Source: RBG-13-51-18 sp050014095 (GTDB lineage Bacteria > Chloroflexota > Dehalococcoidia > Dehalococcoidales > RBG-16-60-22). From it: DNA of 64,000 nt. The stretch lies in assembly GCA_050014095.1 (NCBI GenBank), contig JBEKDZ010000001.1, positions 372,001 through 436,000 on the forward strand. Direction: 5' to 3'. Position numbers and translations under genes: made by a program. Under the pieces are notes generated by a model that searched no databases, was not told the DNA's origin, and saw only the letters and a program-made list of their open reading frames with translations. Within the stretch, counting starts at the first letter, position 1; the number at the start of each line of letters is the position of its first letter. Positions 16,559 through 25,948 of this stretch are shown here, in pieces.

Positions 16559-18556
16559 ATGTCTACCTGGCATGAGTACGTGCAAAAAACCGGCAAAATG
16601 CCGGAATGGCCCTACGCGGTCAACTACGGCAAGATGAATGAAATCGTCTCGGATGTGCTGGTCATCGGGGGAGGGGTTGCGGGACTGCAAGCCGCCATTA
16701 ACGCCGCTAAAATGGGTGTTACGGTGGCTGTTCTGGAGAGGGGACATGCCAAGCGGAGCGGTTCGGGCGGGGCGGGCGTCGACCACTGGCATGGGGCAGT
16801 AACCAATCCCTGTTCCAAAGTTACCCCGACAATGTACACCAACGCCTGCCACGACTCCATGCAGGGATGGACCGGGGCGCATGTGCGCTACATCATCACC
16901 AAAGAGAGCTGGGATACCCTGCTGGACTGCGAGAAAATGGGCATCCAGATACGGGACGTGAAAGATGAGTTCAAAGGGGCGCCCTTCCGCGACGATACGA
17001 CCAAGCTGATGTTCGCCTATGACTATAAAAGCCGGCACGTCATCCGCGTTTGGGGCTGGAACATCAAACCCAAGCTCTATGAAGAAGCCAGGCGATTAGG
17101 CGTAAATATCCAGAACCGGATGATGCCCACCTCCCTCCTAACCATCGGGGGAAAACAGGGAACTAGGGTTATCGGCGCTACCGCCGTTAATACCCACACC
17201 GGTGAGTTCTACGTATTTAAGTCGAAAGCCACCGTTATCGCTACGGGCGGGGCGGGACGACTCTTTACTTTCGAGCCCGAGGTTACCGCCTCCGGCAGTA
17301 TGGCGGATATGAATAGCGCGGGGGTAGGGCAGGCTTTAGGCTGGAAGGCAGGTGCGGAGTTCGTCTGCATGGAGGGCGGGGGACCGGGGCGGTTGGCTGG
17401 TCACGCTTACGCCCCCTACAGCATGGCTAACGCCCATAATACCTATCATGGCACGCCGATAGTCGATGCCGAGGGCAAGGAAGTTCCCTGGATGGATCCC
17501 TTCGGCAACGAGCTTAAGACCGTCGATGACCGGTTCCTGCCACAAAACGGGCAGCCCTTCATGCTGGGTGAAGGCATTGGCATCGGACCCTATTTACAGC
17601 AGTTCCGCACTAACGAGTTGACGCGTAACCTCGTGGAACTTATACGTAAGGGCGAGTTTAAGCTACCACTCTATGCTGACTTTACTCGTCTATCTGAATT
17701 AGAGCGCAGGTGCATCTTCGGGATGATGGTGGGGAACGAGGGTAAAACACGCATCGCGATTTATGATACCATGACCAAAGCCGGCTTCGACCCGGATAAA
17801 GACCTCTTCCAGGCGCCGGTCACCGCACCGGAAGGATACGCCCACTCTAATTTCTGGGCTACGGGCGTTAATACCCCTTCATCGATACGGAGTCTGGGTG
17901 GGGGTGGCTTTTTAACGGATTGGGACCTGAAGACCAATCTGGAGGGACTGTACATCGGCGCGGGCGGCAACCTCTACGGGGGCGGCTGCCACGGTGAATC
18001 ACATACCACGGGCAGATATGCCGGTAAACATGCCGCCGCCTACGCTAAAACCGCCCCAGAACCAGACGCCGATAAAAATCAGATTGACAAGGAAAGAGAA
18101 TCGGCTTATAACGCGACGCGACAGAGCAAAGAGGGCAACGGCTGGAAGGAAATCAATGCCGCTATCGCCCGTATTATGCGGGATTACTGCGGCCGATATA
18201 AGAACGCGACGACACTGAACCTGGGCTTAAGACTGTTCAATGAGCTTAAATCCACCGAGCTTGCCTCGGCTTACGCCTCCAATCCGCACGAGCTGGGGAG
18301 GCTGCTGGAGTGCCAGTCGCTAATCTCGGTGGGGGAGCTGGTGATGAAAGCCTCGCTGGAAAGGAAAGCCTCCAACTCCATCCTTGATTTCATCCGGCTG
18401 GATTACCCCGAGATGAACCCGCCGGAGTGGAACAAGCTGCTGCCCATGCGCCAGGAAAACGACAAAGTCAAAGTGCGAGACCTGTCGCTGGACTTCCACC
18501 TCAATGCCCCTTATGCGGCCGACTACGAAGAGAATTACCAAAAGCACACTATATGA
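16559..18556 (+). CDS. AprA-like FAD-binding oxidoreductase subunit (fumarate reductase/succinate dehydrogenase flavoprotein superfamily)
   Basis: 665 residues. The dinucleotide motif VIGGGVAGLQAA sits at 35-46, followed by ERGHAKRSGSGGAG, which resembles the adenylylsulfate reductase alpha-subunit (AprA) region. A second FAD contact (ATGGAGRLF, about 230) and GGNLYGGGCHGESHTTGRYAGKHAA near 470 (key part GGGCHGE) are also family-like. It is cytosolic, with no Tat or Sec signal. The next gene encodes an AprB-like ferredoxin, so the pair probably forms a two-subunit flavin/iron-sulfur enzyme. No sat or dsr genes are near, so sulfate reduction cannot be claimed. The substrate is unknown. Confidence 0.85.
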   Translation: MSTWHEYVQKTGKMPEWPYAVNYGKMNEIVSDVLVIGGGVAGLQAAINAAKMGVTVAVLERGHAKRSGSGGAGVDHWHGAVTNPCSKVTPTMYTNACHDSMQGWTGAHVRYIITKESWDTLLDCEKMGIQIRDVKDEFKGAPFRDDTTKLMFAYDYKSRHVIRVWGWNIKPKLYEEARRLGVNIQNRMMPTSLLTIGGKQGTRVIGATAVNTHTGEFYVFKSKATVIATGGAGRLFTFEPEVTASGSMADMNSAGVGQALGWKAGAEFVCMEGGGPGRLAGHAYAPYSMANAHNTYHGTPIVDAEGKEVPWMDPFGNELKTVDDRFLPQNGQPFMLGEGIGIGPYLQQFRTNELTRNLVELIRKGEFKLPLYADFTRLSELERRCIFGMMVGNEGKTRIAIYDTMTKAGFDPDKDLFQAPVTAPEGYAHSNFWATGVNTPSSIRSLGGGGFLTDWDLKTNLEGLYIGAGGNLYGGGCHGESHTTGRYAGKHAAAYAKTAPEPDADKNQIDKERESAYNATRQSKEGNGWKEINAAIARIMRDYCGRYKNATTLNLGLRLFNELKSTELASAYASNPHELGRLLECQSLISVGELVMKASLERKASNSILDFIRLDYPEMNPPEWNKLLPMRQENDKVKVRDLSLDFHLNAPYAADYEENYQKHTI

Positions 18557-18585
18557 TAATGAACTAATATTCAGGAGATACTGCA

Positions 18586-18933
18586 ATGACTGATAAAGTG
18601 TATATTGTACCCAACCCACCCACCCCTAATAAAGCCGTGGCGTTCAACCCGGATATCTGCATCGGCTGCAATAAATGCGTCGAGGTCTGCCCGACGGACG
18701 TGATGATGCCTAACCCCGAAAAGAAAAAACAGCCCATCGTCGTCTATCCGGAGGAGTGCTGGTACTGCGGCGGCTGCGTCGAGGAATGCCCGCGTCCGGG
18801 AGCCATTACCATGCTCCACCCCACCCAGCAACGAATCTCTATGAACTGGAAACGCAAGGACACCGGCGAGCTTTTCCGTCTGGGCATGAAAAATCCTCCG
18901 CCGCCCAATACCAGGCCGCCGTCGGGGGAATAG
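18586..18933 (+). CDS. AprB-like 2x[4Fe-4S] ferredoxin subunit
   Basis: 115 residues with two cluster motifs: C25-x2-C28-x2-C31-x3-C35-P and C58-x2-C61-x2-C64-x3-C68-P. The second is followed by a short C-terminal tail rich in Pro, much shorter than the tail of true AprB. It starts 29 bases after the flavoprotein gene with AGGAGA upstream and should pass electrons between that flavin and a cellular carrier. Confidence 0.9.
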   Translation: MTDKVYIVPNPPTPNKAVAFNPDICIGCNKCVEVCPTDVMMPNPEKKKQPIVVYPEECWYCGGCVEECPRPGAITMLHPTQQRISMNWKRKDTGELFRLGMKNPPPPNTRPPSGE

Positions 18934-19013
18934 CGCGGTAAAATTAAAAAATATCCAAAATTGTCTGATAAAACTGGGGTATTTTCATCATCCTAATCTA
19001 TCCCTTTTTTAGC

Positions 19014-19042
19014 TTTACTTTTTAACCTAAAAATGCTATAAT
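19014..19042 (+). promoter_or_regulatory. gyrB promoter
   Basis: TTTACT at 19014-19019, 17 bases, TATAAT at 19037-19042. The leader is about 75 bases, ending in AGAAGG before the ATG at 19124. Confidence 0.6.
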
Positions 19043-19123
19043 AAAATAGTCTAAATAAATTCATTATAAGAACTACAGTTCTAACATTTTTAACATCTTG
19101 CTCAATATGAAAGAAGGTTCCTA

Positions 19124-21055
19124 ATGCCGGATGCAGCCGAGCCGAAAAAAGTGAAAAAATCTAAAGCCGCCGAATATAACGCTGAAGACATCCAGGTACT
19201 CGGGGGCAGGGAAGCCGTACGCCGGCGTCCCGGTATGTATATCGGCAGCACCGACCAGCGTGGTCTTCACCACCTGCTCTATGAAATCGCTTACAACAGC
19301 ATCGACGAAGCAATGGCAGGCAGCTGCGACCATATTGTCGTTACGCTTAATAAAGACCATTCCGTAAGCGTTATAGATAACGGACGCGGCATCCCCGTAG
19401 ATATCCACCCCACCACCAAGGTCTCGGCGCTGGAAACGGTAATGACCGTGCTGCATGCCGGCGCCAAGTTCGGCGGTAAATCTTATACGGTCTCCGGCGG
19501 CTTACACGGCGTAGGCGCCTCGGTGGTCAACGCCCTCTCCGAATGGGTCAGCGTTGATGTCAAACGCGACGGCAAGATTTACCACCAGGAATATAAACGC
19601 GGCGTGCCGGTGGCGCCGGTCAAAGTTACGGGGAAAGCCGAAGGCACCGGCACTACGACGACCTTCCTGGCGGATAAACAAATTTTCACCGAGCTTAGCT
19701 ATGATTTCGATACGATTAGCGAACGCCTGCGGGAAATGGCTTATCTCAATAAAGGCGTCGAGATTTCGCTTATCGATGAAATTAACGACCAAGAAAAGAC
19801 TTTTTACTTTGAAGGTGGCATCGCCAGCTTCGTGCGCCACCTTAACCGCAACCGCGTTGTCCGCCACCAGTTGCCTATCTACATTTCCAAGTCGGTCAAT
19901 AGCACCACCATCGAAGCAGCCCTACAATATAACGATGGTTTTAGCGAGTCCGCCTTCAGCTTCGCTAACTGTGTCAACACCGTGGACGGCGGCACGCACT
20001 TGACCGGCTTCCGCTCCGCCCTCACCAGGGTCCTCAATGACTACGCTCATAAAAACAAATTGATCAAAGAAGACGACCCCAACCTCACCGGCGATGATGT
20101 CCGTGAAGGCCTTACCGCTATCGTCAGCGTGAAGCTTGCCGAGCCGCAGTTCGAGGGGCAGACCAAGGGCAAGCTGGGCAACATCGAAATCAAAAGCCAG
20201 GTAGAAAGCGCTGTTAACGATGGCTTGAGTCTTTACCTGGAAGAGCACCCGGACGATGCTAAAAAAATCATCGAAAAATGCATCACCTCCGCCCGAGCCC
20301 GGGAAGCCGCCCGCAAGGCGCGCGACCTCATCATCAGGAAGAGCGGGTTAGACTCCGGTACGCTGCCGGGCTTGCTGGCTGACTGCTCGGAAAGAGACCC
20401 GGCGCAGTGTGAGCTGTTCCTCGTAGAGGGTCCGTCAGCCGGAGGCTCCGCCAAGCAAGGCAGGAACCGCCGTTTCCAGGCTATCCTGCCCTTACGCGGC
20501 AAGATTCTTAATGTGGAAAAAGCCGCGCCGGATAAAATGCTGGCTAATGAAGAAATCCGCACCATGATTACCGCCATCGGCGCCGGCATTGATGAAGATC
20601 TCGCCCCGGAGAGAATCCGCTATCATAAAGTAATCCTCATGTCCGATGCTGATGTGGACGGTCAACATATCCGCACCCTTTTACTCACCTTCTTCTTCCG
20701 CCACATGACCAAGCTCATCAATGCTGGCTACCTATATATTGCCCAGCCGCCTTTATACCGCATCAAGACCAGCGAAGGCGTTAAGTGGGTGTATACGGAG
20801 CAGCAAAAGGACGAGACGCTGAAAAAAAGCACCTCGAAAAAGAATGAGCTTCAGCGCTACAAGGGCCTTGGTGAGATGACGGCAGAGCAACTCTGGGAGA
20901 CCACCATGGACCCGACGAACCGCACCCTCCTCGGAGTTAGCATTGAGGACGCCGCTAAAGCCGATGAGACCTTCCAGATGCTGATGGGTGATGAAGTGCC
21001 GCCGCGCAAAGCCTTTATCCAGGCGCACGCCAAGTACGCCAATCTGGATATATAA
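19124..21055 (+). CDS. gyrB: DNA gyrase subunit B
   Basis: 643 residues, the short form usual outside proteobacteria. The GHKL ATPase domain shows RRPGMYIGST (about 31-40), DNGRGIPVD, and GGLHGVGASVVNALS. The TOPRIM domain shows LVEGPSAGGSAKQGRNR and the metal-binding DADVDG; the tail has QRYKGLGEM and the usual DPTNRTLL. The TOPRIM glutamate is intact, but the commonly seen EGDSA reads EGPSA. GyrB with GyrA introduces negative supercoils. No gyrA is adjacent, and ParE cannot be fully excluded, though the QKGLGEM-type and AKQGRNR motifs fit GyrB. Confidence 0.93.
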   Translation: MPDAAEPKKVKKSKAAEYNAEDIQVLGGREAVRRRPGMYIGSTDQRGLHHLLYEIAYNSIDEAMAGSCDHIVVTLNKDHSVSVIDNGRGIPVDIHPTTKVSALETVMTVLHAGAKFGGKSYTVSGGLHGVGASVVNALSEWVSVDVKRDGKIYHQEYKRGVPVAPVKVTGKAEGTGTTTTFLADKQIFTELSYDFDTISERLREMAYLNKGVEISLIDEINDQEKTFYFEGGIASFVRHLNRNRVVRHQLPIYISKSVNSTTIEAALQYNDGFSESAFSFANCVNTVDGGTHLTGFRSALTRVLNDYAHKNKLIKEDDPNLTGDDVREGLTAIVSVKLAEPQFEGQTKGKLGNIEIKSQVESAVNDGLSLYLEEHPDDAKKIIEKCITSARAREAARKARDLIIRKSGLDSGTLPGLLADCSERDPAQCELFLVEGPSAGGSAKQGRNRRFQAILPLRGKILNVEKAAPDKMLANEEIRTMITAIGAGIDEDLAPERIRYHKVILMSDADVDGQHIRTLLLTFFFRHMTKLINAGYLYIAQPPLYRIKTSEGVKWVYTEQQKDETLKKSTSKKNELQRYKGLGEMTAEQLWETTMDPTNRTLLGVSIEDAAKADETFQMLMGDEVPPRKAFIQAHAKYANLDI

Positions 21056-21077
21056 GACAAATTTATAGGTATCTTTA

Positions 21078-21518
21078 TTACTTAAGCAGGCTTTCCGCTA
21101 TCTTTACGGCGTCGCTAACCAGGTTAGGGCAAATCGTGGTGAACACTTGTTTATCGCGGGCTTCAATCAATTTCTCCGCCGAGCTTAAGTCGTACCCGGT
21201 AAGCTCCGTGCAGTTCAGCGAGCCGTGCAAGGCTTTGAATTCCCGGTTGAATTTTTCTATCAAGGCGTAGGTCTTTTCTATGTTTTCACGAGCATTTTCC
21301 GTCGTAATTTTTTGAGCTAATCCCAGCGCCATGTAAGCGCCGGTCACCGCCCCGCAGGTCTGACCGGAATGTCCCATACCACCCCCGAATCCCTGTGCCA
21401 ACTGTAGCGCCAGCTTTTTATCCAGTCCATAATCTTGGTAAAAAACGCTGATAACGGACTGGGAACAGTTCATTTTCCGGTTAAGCATGGTTTCATAGGC
21501 TTCTTTAGCTTTATCCAT
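21078..21518 (-). CDS. C_GCAxxG_C_C family redox protein
   Basis: 146 residues. The signature is visible: Cys in MNCSQSV (about 18), GFGGGMGHSGQTCGAVTGA (key part CGAVTG, about 57), then Cys in SLNCTEL and CPNL near the C-terminus. The family is found in anaerobes and its cysteines are thought to bind a cluster or be redox active. It begins directly after folE, with AAGGGAGG overlapping the folE end, so the two are cotranscribed. No signal peptide. Exact role unknown. Confidence 0.88.
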   Translation of the reverse strand: MDKAKEAYETMLNRKMNCSQSVISVFYQDYGLDKKLALQLAQGFGGGMGHSGQTCGAVTGAYMALGLAQKITTENARENIEKTYALIEKFNREFKALHGSLNCTELTGYDLSSAEKLIEARDKQVFTTICPNLVSDAVKIAESLLK

Positions 21519-21520
21519 AT

Positions 21521-22087
21521 TTACCTCCCTTGAATCAGCGAGAAGAACTCGGCGCGGCTGACGGCATGAGTCTTAAAAGCCCCCCGTAAAGCTGAAGTAA
21601 TAACGTTACTGCCGGGCTTTTTAATGCCCCGCATTATCATACACATATGCTCCGCCTGGATAACCACCCCGACACCGGAAGCTTTAAGACCATTAAAAAC
21701 GATGTCCGCTATCTCGGTGGTCATACGCTCCTGTACCTGCGGTCGGCGGGCAATTGTCTCGACCACCCTCGCTAGCTTGCTGATGCCCACGATACGCCCC
21801 TCTTTATTAGGGATATAGCCCACGTGGGCGACGCCATAAAACGGCAGGAGGTGGTGCTCACACATGGAGTAAAACGGAATGTCCTTAACGACCACCATCT
21901 CGCGGTGACCCAGTTCGAAGTCCACGCCCAGGTCGATTTTAGCGTCCTTGCCGAATCCCTGAAAAAGCTCGGCGTACATTTCCGCTACGCGCCGCGGGGT
22001 TTCTTTGATGCCTTCGCGAGAAGGATTTTCACCGATGGCTTCGAGGAGCTCTTTTACAGCTTTTTTTATCTTGCCTTCATCAATCAT
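21521..22087 (-). CDS. folE: GTP cyclohydrolase I
   Basis: 188 residues, full length. Catalytic and zinc residues are seen in SMCEHHLLPFYG (about 76-87), plus KLARVV, RRPQVQERMT and AEHMCMIMRG (second zinc Cys). The enzyme turns GTP into dihydroneopterin triphosphate, the first step toward folate, or toward queuosine. The ATG has a GGAGG-containing stretch upstream. A palindromic repeat lies just ahead of it. Confidence 0.96.
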   Translation of the reverse strand: MIDEGKIKKAVKELLEAIGENPSREGIKETPRRVAEMYAELFQGFGKDAKIDLGVDFELGHREMVVVKDIPFYSMCEHHLLPFYGVAHVGYIPNKEGRIVGISKLARVVETIARRPQVQERMTTEIADIVFNGLKASGVGVVIQAEHMCMIMRGIKKPGSNVITSALRGAFKTHAVSRAEFFSLIQGR

Positions 22088-22101
22088 CTGCCACCTCCTT
22101 T

Positions 22102-22210
22102 GTCATTCCGTCATTCCCGCCCCGTATCAAGTACGGTGTAAACTCCAGCGGGAATCTAGTATTTAGCCTAATAAGTCAATCTCTGGATTCCCGAGCGGGT
22201 CGGGAATGAC
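22102..22210. repeat. Palindromic repeat, TCATTCCCG family
   Basis: Outer arms TCATTCCCG (22111-22119) and CGGGAATGA (22201-22209) are perfect inverted copies; an inner pair GGGAATC and GATTCCC gives a second stem. About 110 bases between folE and thrC. Similar in kind to the GTCATTGCGAG repeats at 50, 53 and 55 kb. Confidence 0.75.
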
Positions 22211-22236
22211 GATTTTAAGACAACTTTATATTAGGG

Positions 22237-23289
22237 TTATCCCCAACCCAATGCTTTTTCAACAGTTTTAATGTCTGCGGGGAGTTCCATTATCTTCGGG
22301 ACTTTCTTGAGGGCGGTTTCGGTGTCCTTAAGTCCGTTGCCGGTGACGACGCACACGATGACTTTACCGGTGAATTTTTCGCCCCGGCTGGTGAGTTTGA
22401 TTAAGCCTGCCAGTGGCGCTGCCGAAGCCGGCTCCCCGAAGACTCCTGCCTCGGAAGCCAGGATACGCTGGGCGGCAAGTATTTCATTGTCGCTGACCAT
22501 ATCGATAATGCCGCCGGACTCATCGCGAGCAGCGACGGCTTTTTCCCAGCTGGCGGGGTTGCCGATGCGGATGGCGGTAGCGACTGTTTCCGGTTTCTCG
22601 ATGGCATGACCACGGACAATCGGCGCCGCACCCTCCGCTTGAAAGCCATACATCTTCGGCTTTTTGGTCGCCTTGCCCACCGCGTAATATTCCTTAAAGC
22701 CCTTCCAGTAAGCGGTAATATTGCCGGCGTTGCCCACCGGCAGAAAAAGGTAGTCCGGCGCGTCGCCGAGAGCATCAATAATCTCAAAAGCGGCGGTCTT
22801 CTGTCCCTCGATGCGGTAGGGATTGAGCGAGTTCACCAGCGTGACCGGGTTCCGCTCGCTTAACTTACGCACGATTTCCAGCGCTTTATCAAAATTACCG
22901 TCGATGGCGATAATTTTCGCCCCGTAAACGATTGCCTGGGCGAGTTTGCCTATCGCGATTTTTCCGCCCGGGATAACGATGATACATTCCAGTCCACAGT
23001 AAGCCGCAAAAGCCGCCGCCGAGGCGCTGGTGTTGCCCGTGGAGGCGCAAATAACCGCTTTACTCCCCGCCTCCACCGCCTTGGCGATAGCCATCACCAT
23101 GCCTCTGTCTTTAAAGGAGCCGGTGGGATGGCAGCCTTCCAGCTTGAAATAAAGCTCTTTACAGCCGTATTTCTTAGCCAGTCTATCGCACCTGACGAGC
23201 GGCGTATCCCCTTCACCTATGGTAAACAGCGGGGTTTTCTTGGTGATGGGGAGGTATTTTTTATACTGGAAAAGGACTCCCTTTTTCAG
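22237..23289 (-). CDS. thrC: Threonine synthase, apparent CTG start
   Basis: 350 residues if begun at CTG (23287-23289). The first in-frame ATG (23100) would cut off 63 residues including PTGSFKDRG, whose Lys binds pyridoxal phosphate, so it cannot be the start. No ATG, GTG or TTG is in frame near the right place, whereas AAGGAGG lies 6 bases before the CTG. The upstream part reads LPITKKTPLFTIGEGDTPL in pieces typical of threonine synthases. It converts O-phosphohomoserine to threonine. It starts two bases after the hom stop. Confidence 0.9.
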   Translation of the reverse strand: MKKGVLFQYKKYLPITKKTPLFTIGEGDTPLVRCDRLAKKYGCKELYFKLEGCHPTGSFKDRGMVMAIAKAVEAGSKAVICASTGNTSASAAAFAAYCGLECIIVIPGGKIAIGKLAQAIVYGAKIIAIDGNFDKALEIVRKLSERNPVTLVNSLNPYRIEGQKTAAFEIIDALGDAPDYLFLPVGNAGNITAYWKGFKEYYAVGKATKKPKMYGFQAEGAAPIVRGHAIEKPETVATAIRIGNPASWEKAVAARDESGGIIDMVSDNEILAAQRILASEAGVFGEPASAAPLAGLIKLTSRGEKFTGKVIVCVVTGNGLKDTETALKKVPKIMELPADIKTVEKALGWG

Positions 23290-23291
23290 AG

Positions 23292-24602
23292 CTACCCTCC
23301 TTCTATATCCTCCACGCGGATAAAGTTGCTGATTTCTTTCACCACTTCCAGCTTTTCCAACTCGCGCAAGGTTTTTTGCATAGCTTTTTCTTGAGCCGGA
23401 TGCGTCATAATCACGATTTCCGCCGTCTTGGTTGCCTCGTCGGACTCCGGCTGGATAGCCGAGGAAATGCTTATCTTGTTATTGCCGAATACGGTGGCAA
23501 TCTTTGCCAGTACGCCAGGACGGTCTTGAGCGGCAAGGCGAATATAATATTGAGTTTCGACGTCGTCCATAAGTTTAATCGTTTTACCGGATACCGCTTT
23601 CCAGGTGGAGAGACTGCCAATGCCCAGCGCAATTTTACGCGCCGAGGACACCGTATCCGCGATAACGGCACTGGAGGTTGGCTTGGCACCGGCGCCCTCA
23701 CCGACGAACAATACTTTACCTATCAGGTCGCCCTCGACATGGACGGCGTTATAGACGCCGTCAACTTTTGCAAGAAAGGAATCCTGTGGGATAAAGACTG
23801 GGTGTACCCTGGCTTCGATAGAGTCTTCGTTATGCTTGGCGATTGCTAAAAGCTTGATAGTAAATCCCAGTTCCTTGGCATAACGAAAGTCGCGATTGGT
23901 TACACGGGAAATGCCTTCGCGATATATATCCTGCGGTCGCACCTGGGTCTGAAAAGCCAGCGAAGCTAATATTGCCAGTTTATAGTTGGCGTCGATTCCT
24001 TCGATATCATTTTCCGGTTTGGCTTCCGCATAGCCGAGCTTCTGTGCTTTTTTCAGCGCTGAAGCGAAGTCCATGCCTTCTTTAGCCATCATGGTGAGGA
24101 TGTAATTCGTTGTCCCGTTGATGATGGCATAGATAGCAGTAATTTTATTGGCAATGAGGTCATGTTTGAATGGGGCGATGAGGGGGATGCCGCCGCCGAC
24201 GCTGGCTTCGTATTGCAGACCGACTTTATATTTTCGCGCTAAAGCCAGCAGCTCGATACCATGCTTGGCAATGACCTCTTTGTTCGAGGTAACCACGTGT
24301 TTGCCGCTGGTAATAGCCCTTTTCAGGTAATCCAGTGCCGGTCTCTCACCGCCGATGGCTTCGATGACGATATCAATATCGGGTTCCCGGAAAAACTCAT
24401 CATCATCAGTGGTAAAGAGTTTAGCGGGCATCTTTTTTGCCTGGGGACGTGCTAAATCCTGCGGCAGGACTTTGATTTTCCGTAAGACCAGCGGGCAACC
24501 GGCCTTTTCTGCCAGCTCATCCGCTTTATCCGTCAATACTCTGGCAACCTGGCCGGCAACCACCCCCAGACCCAATAACCCGACACCAATACTCTTCTTC
24601 AT
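23292..24602 (-). CDS. hom: Homoserine dehydrogenase
   Basis: 436 residues from the ATG at 24602, two bases after the stop of the foldase gene; the frame opens at 24647 but that start lies inside the upstream gene. The NAD(P) site is GLLGLGVVAGQVA (about 8-20), the catalytic part holds IEAIGGERPALDY and the GGGIPLI/NGTTNYIL motifs (about 150-190), and a C-terminal ACT domain (about 355-430) suggests feedback by threonine. It reduces aspartate semialdehyde to homoserine. Confidence 0.96.
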   Translation of the reverse strand: MKKSIGVGLLGLGVVAGQVARVLTDKADELAEKAGCPLVLRKIKVLPQDLARPQAKKMPAKLFTTDDDEFFREPDIDIVIEAIGGERPALDYLKRAITSGKHVVTSNKEVIAKHGIELLALARKYKVGLQYEASVGGGIPLIAPFKHDLIANKITAIYAIINGTTNYILTMMAKEGMDFASALKKAQKLGYAEAKPENDIEGIDANYKLAILASLAFQTQVRPQDIYREGISRVTNRDFRYAKELGFTIKLLAIAKHNEDSIEARVHPVFIPQDSFLAKVDGVYNAVHVEGDLIGKVLFVGEGAGAKPTSSAVIADTVSSARKIALGIGSLSTWKAVSGKTIKLMDDVETQYYIRLAAQDRPGVLAKIATVFGNNKISISSAIQPESDEATKTAEIVIMTHPAQEKAMQKTLRELEKLEVVKEISNFIRVEDIEGG

Positions 24603-24604
24603 TT

Positions 24605-25948
24605 TCACCCTGACTGCAATATCGCATTCGCTTTTTCTATCAACCATTGTAGTTCTTCTTCACTGACACTATTGATGATATGAGGTGTGGCTGTATCAAC
24701 TATACTGGATGTCCATTTAGTAAAAAGATCCCCAATAAGTTTATCTCTATCCTCGGTGGTTAGCTCTTTGTTTTCTACTTTATCAACCACCTGGACCATC
24801 CAAAAACCACCCGTTGTATAATAAAAGGTATCATCACGAATGGGCTGACTCCATTTCCCTAGTTCTGTCGATAAATCGAAAGCATAATGGTTAAAAGGAT
24901 CACTGACATTTTGTGATGTTGTTACCAAACCCATTTCCCCGTGATTTGGGTTATTAGTGCTATACTGAGAATATTGGTCAGCGATGGGACCAAGCGTTTC
25001 TCCGGCTTCCAGCCTCTCCCTGATAGTTATTGCCTCTTCCTGGCTGCCTAATAAAATGGCTGATACATTTACCGAGAACTCGTGTGTCCCTTCCATATTT
25101 TCTGACACTATGGGTGATATATTTGTGGAATTCAAGGTGGGTCTATCGTTAATCCTGATGAGCCAATATCCTAGTCTTTTTTTGGAAACGTTATCAGACA
25201 ACGGCTCACTTACGTCACCGGTTTTAATATCCGCCCTTGAGACATAGTCAAAGGGAAAAGTGGAGTTAAACTTGTCTTTAAGGATACTAAGGGGATGCTC
25301 CCCGTAGCCGCCGTGGACGTCCTTCGAACCGGCGTCAACAGCATATTGATCAACAAGCTCCGAGAAATTTTCACCGTTTAATACTTTCTCCCGGACCTCC
25401 CGGGCTACGCTGGCGCTCTCCACCATCATCGCATTAACATTTACCTGGTTATCCGATGTCGGCACTTGAGATGCAAAATACTTGTTTCTCATCCTATCTG
25501 CCATTAAGGCGCCCCTGGCGAGCTCTATGGCAGCATCATTGGCAGGAACATTCACACTTAGCAGATACTGCTTGGCTTCTTCATCGCTGACACTAATACC
25601 TAGTTTTCCAGCTTCTTGTTTCATCAATTCATTCTGTGTAATCTGGTTGATTACCGAGTTGGCTATTGTTGATAAACTTGTAGAACCCTGGCTTCGACCG
25701 AAAATAACCATTGTGTCAATATAAAATGAGGCATCAAATTTCGTGTCATATACCTGTAATACAGTTTGATGCAGCGGCATATATTCTCCGGCAAACCATC
25801 CTCCGACAATAATTAAAACAACCGCGACGATAATCCCTATGCCGCTAAAGAAAATAATACGCTGCCGTCGCTGTTGCCTTTTATAACGCGATAGCTGGCG
25901 ATGCGTCATTTCCCGCTGTACATTTTGTTTATTCTTTTTCTTAGCCAA
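24605..25948 (-). CDS. Membrane-anchored parvulin-like peptidyl-prolyl isomerase (SurA/PrsA type)
   Basis: 447 residues from a TTG start with AGGGGA upstream. A basic N-terminus and one helix (about 30-52) anchor it outside the membrane. A SurA-like N-domain and two parvulin-like regions follow (about 165-275 and 290-400), seen by the repeated pattern of A-x-x-I/V-R-E-x-L-x-x-G-E ... Y-S ... G-G-x-x-G ... W. It should help fold secreted proteins. Sitting first in an operon with hom and thrC looks accidental rather than functional. Confidence 0.82.
   Translation of the reverse strand: MAKKKNKQNVQREMTHRQLSRYKRQQRRQRIIFFSGIGIIVAVVLIIVGGWFAGEYMPLHQTVLQVYDTKFDASFYIDTMVIFGRSQGSTSLSTIANSVINQITQNELMKQEAGKLGISVSDEEAKQYLLSVNVPANDAAIELARGALMADRMRNKYFASQVPTSDNQVNVNAMMVESASVAREVREKVLNGENFSELVDQYAVDAGSKDVHGGYGEHPLSILKDKFNSTFPFDYVSRADIKTGDVSEPLSDNVSKKRLGYWLIRINDRPTLNSTNISPIVSENMEGTHEFSVNVSAILLGSQEEAITIRERLEAGETLGPIADQYSQYSTNNPNHGEMGLVTTSQNVSDPFNHYAFDLSTELGKWSQPIRDDTFYYTTGGFWMVQVVDKVENKELTTEDRDKLIGDLFTKWTSSIVDTATPHIINSVSEEELQWLIEKANAILQSG

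Noticed and set aside
16559..18933. Dissimilatory adenylylsulfate reductase (AprAB)
   Set aside because: Similarity is limited to FAD and cluster regions, the ferredoxin tail is short, and no sulfate-pathway gene is near.
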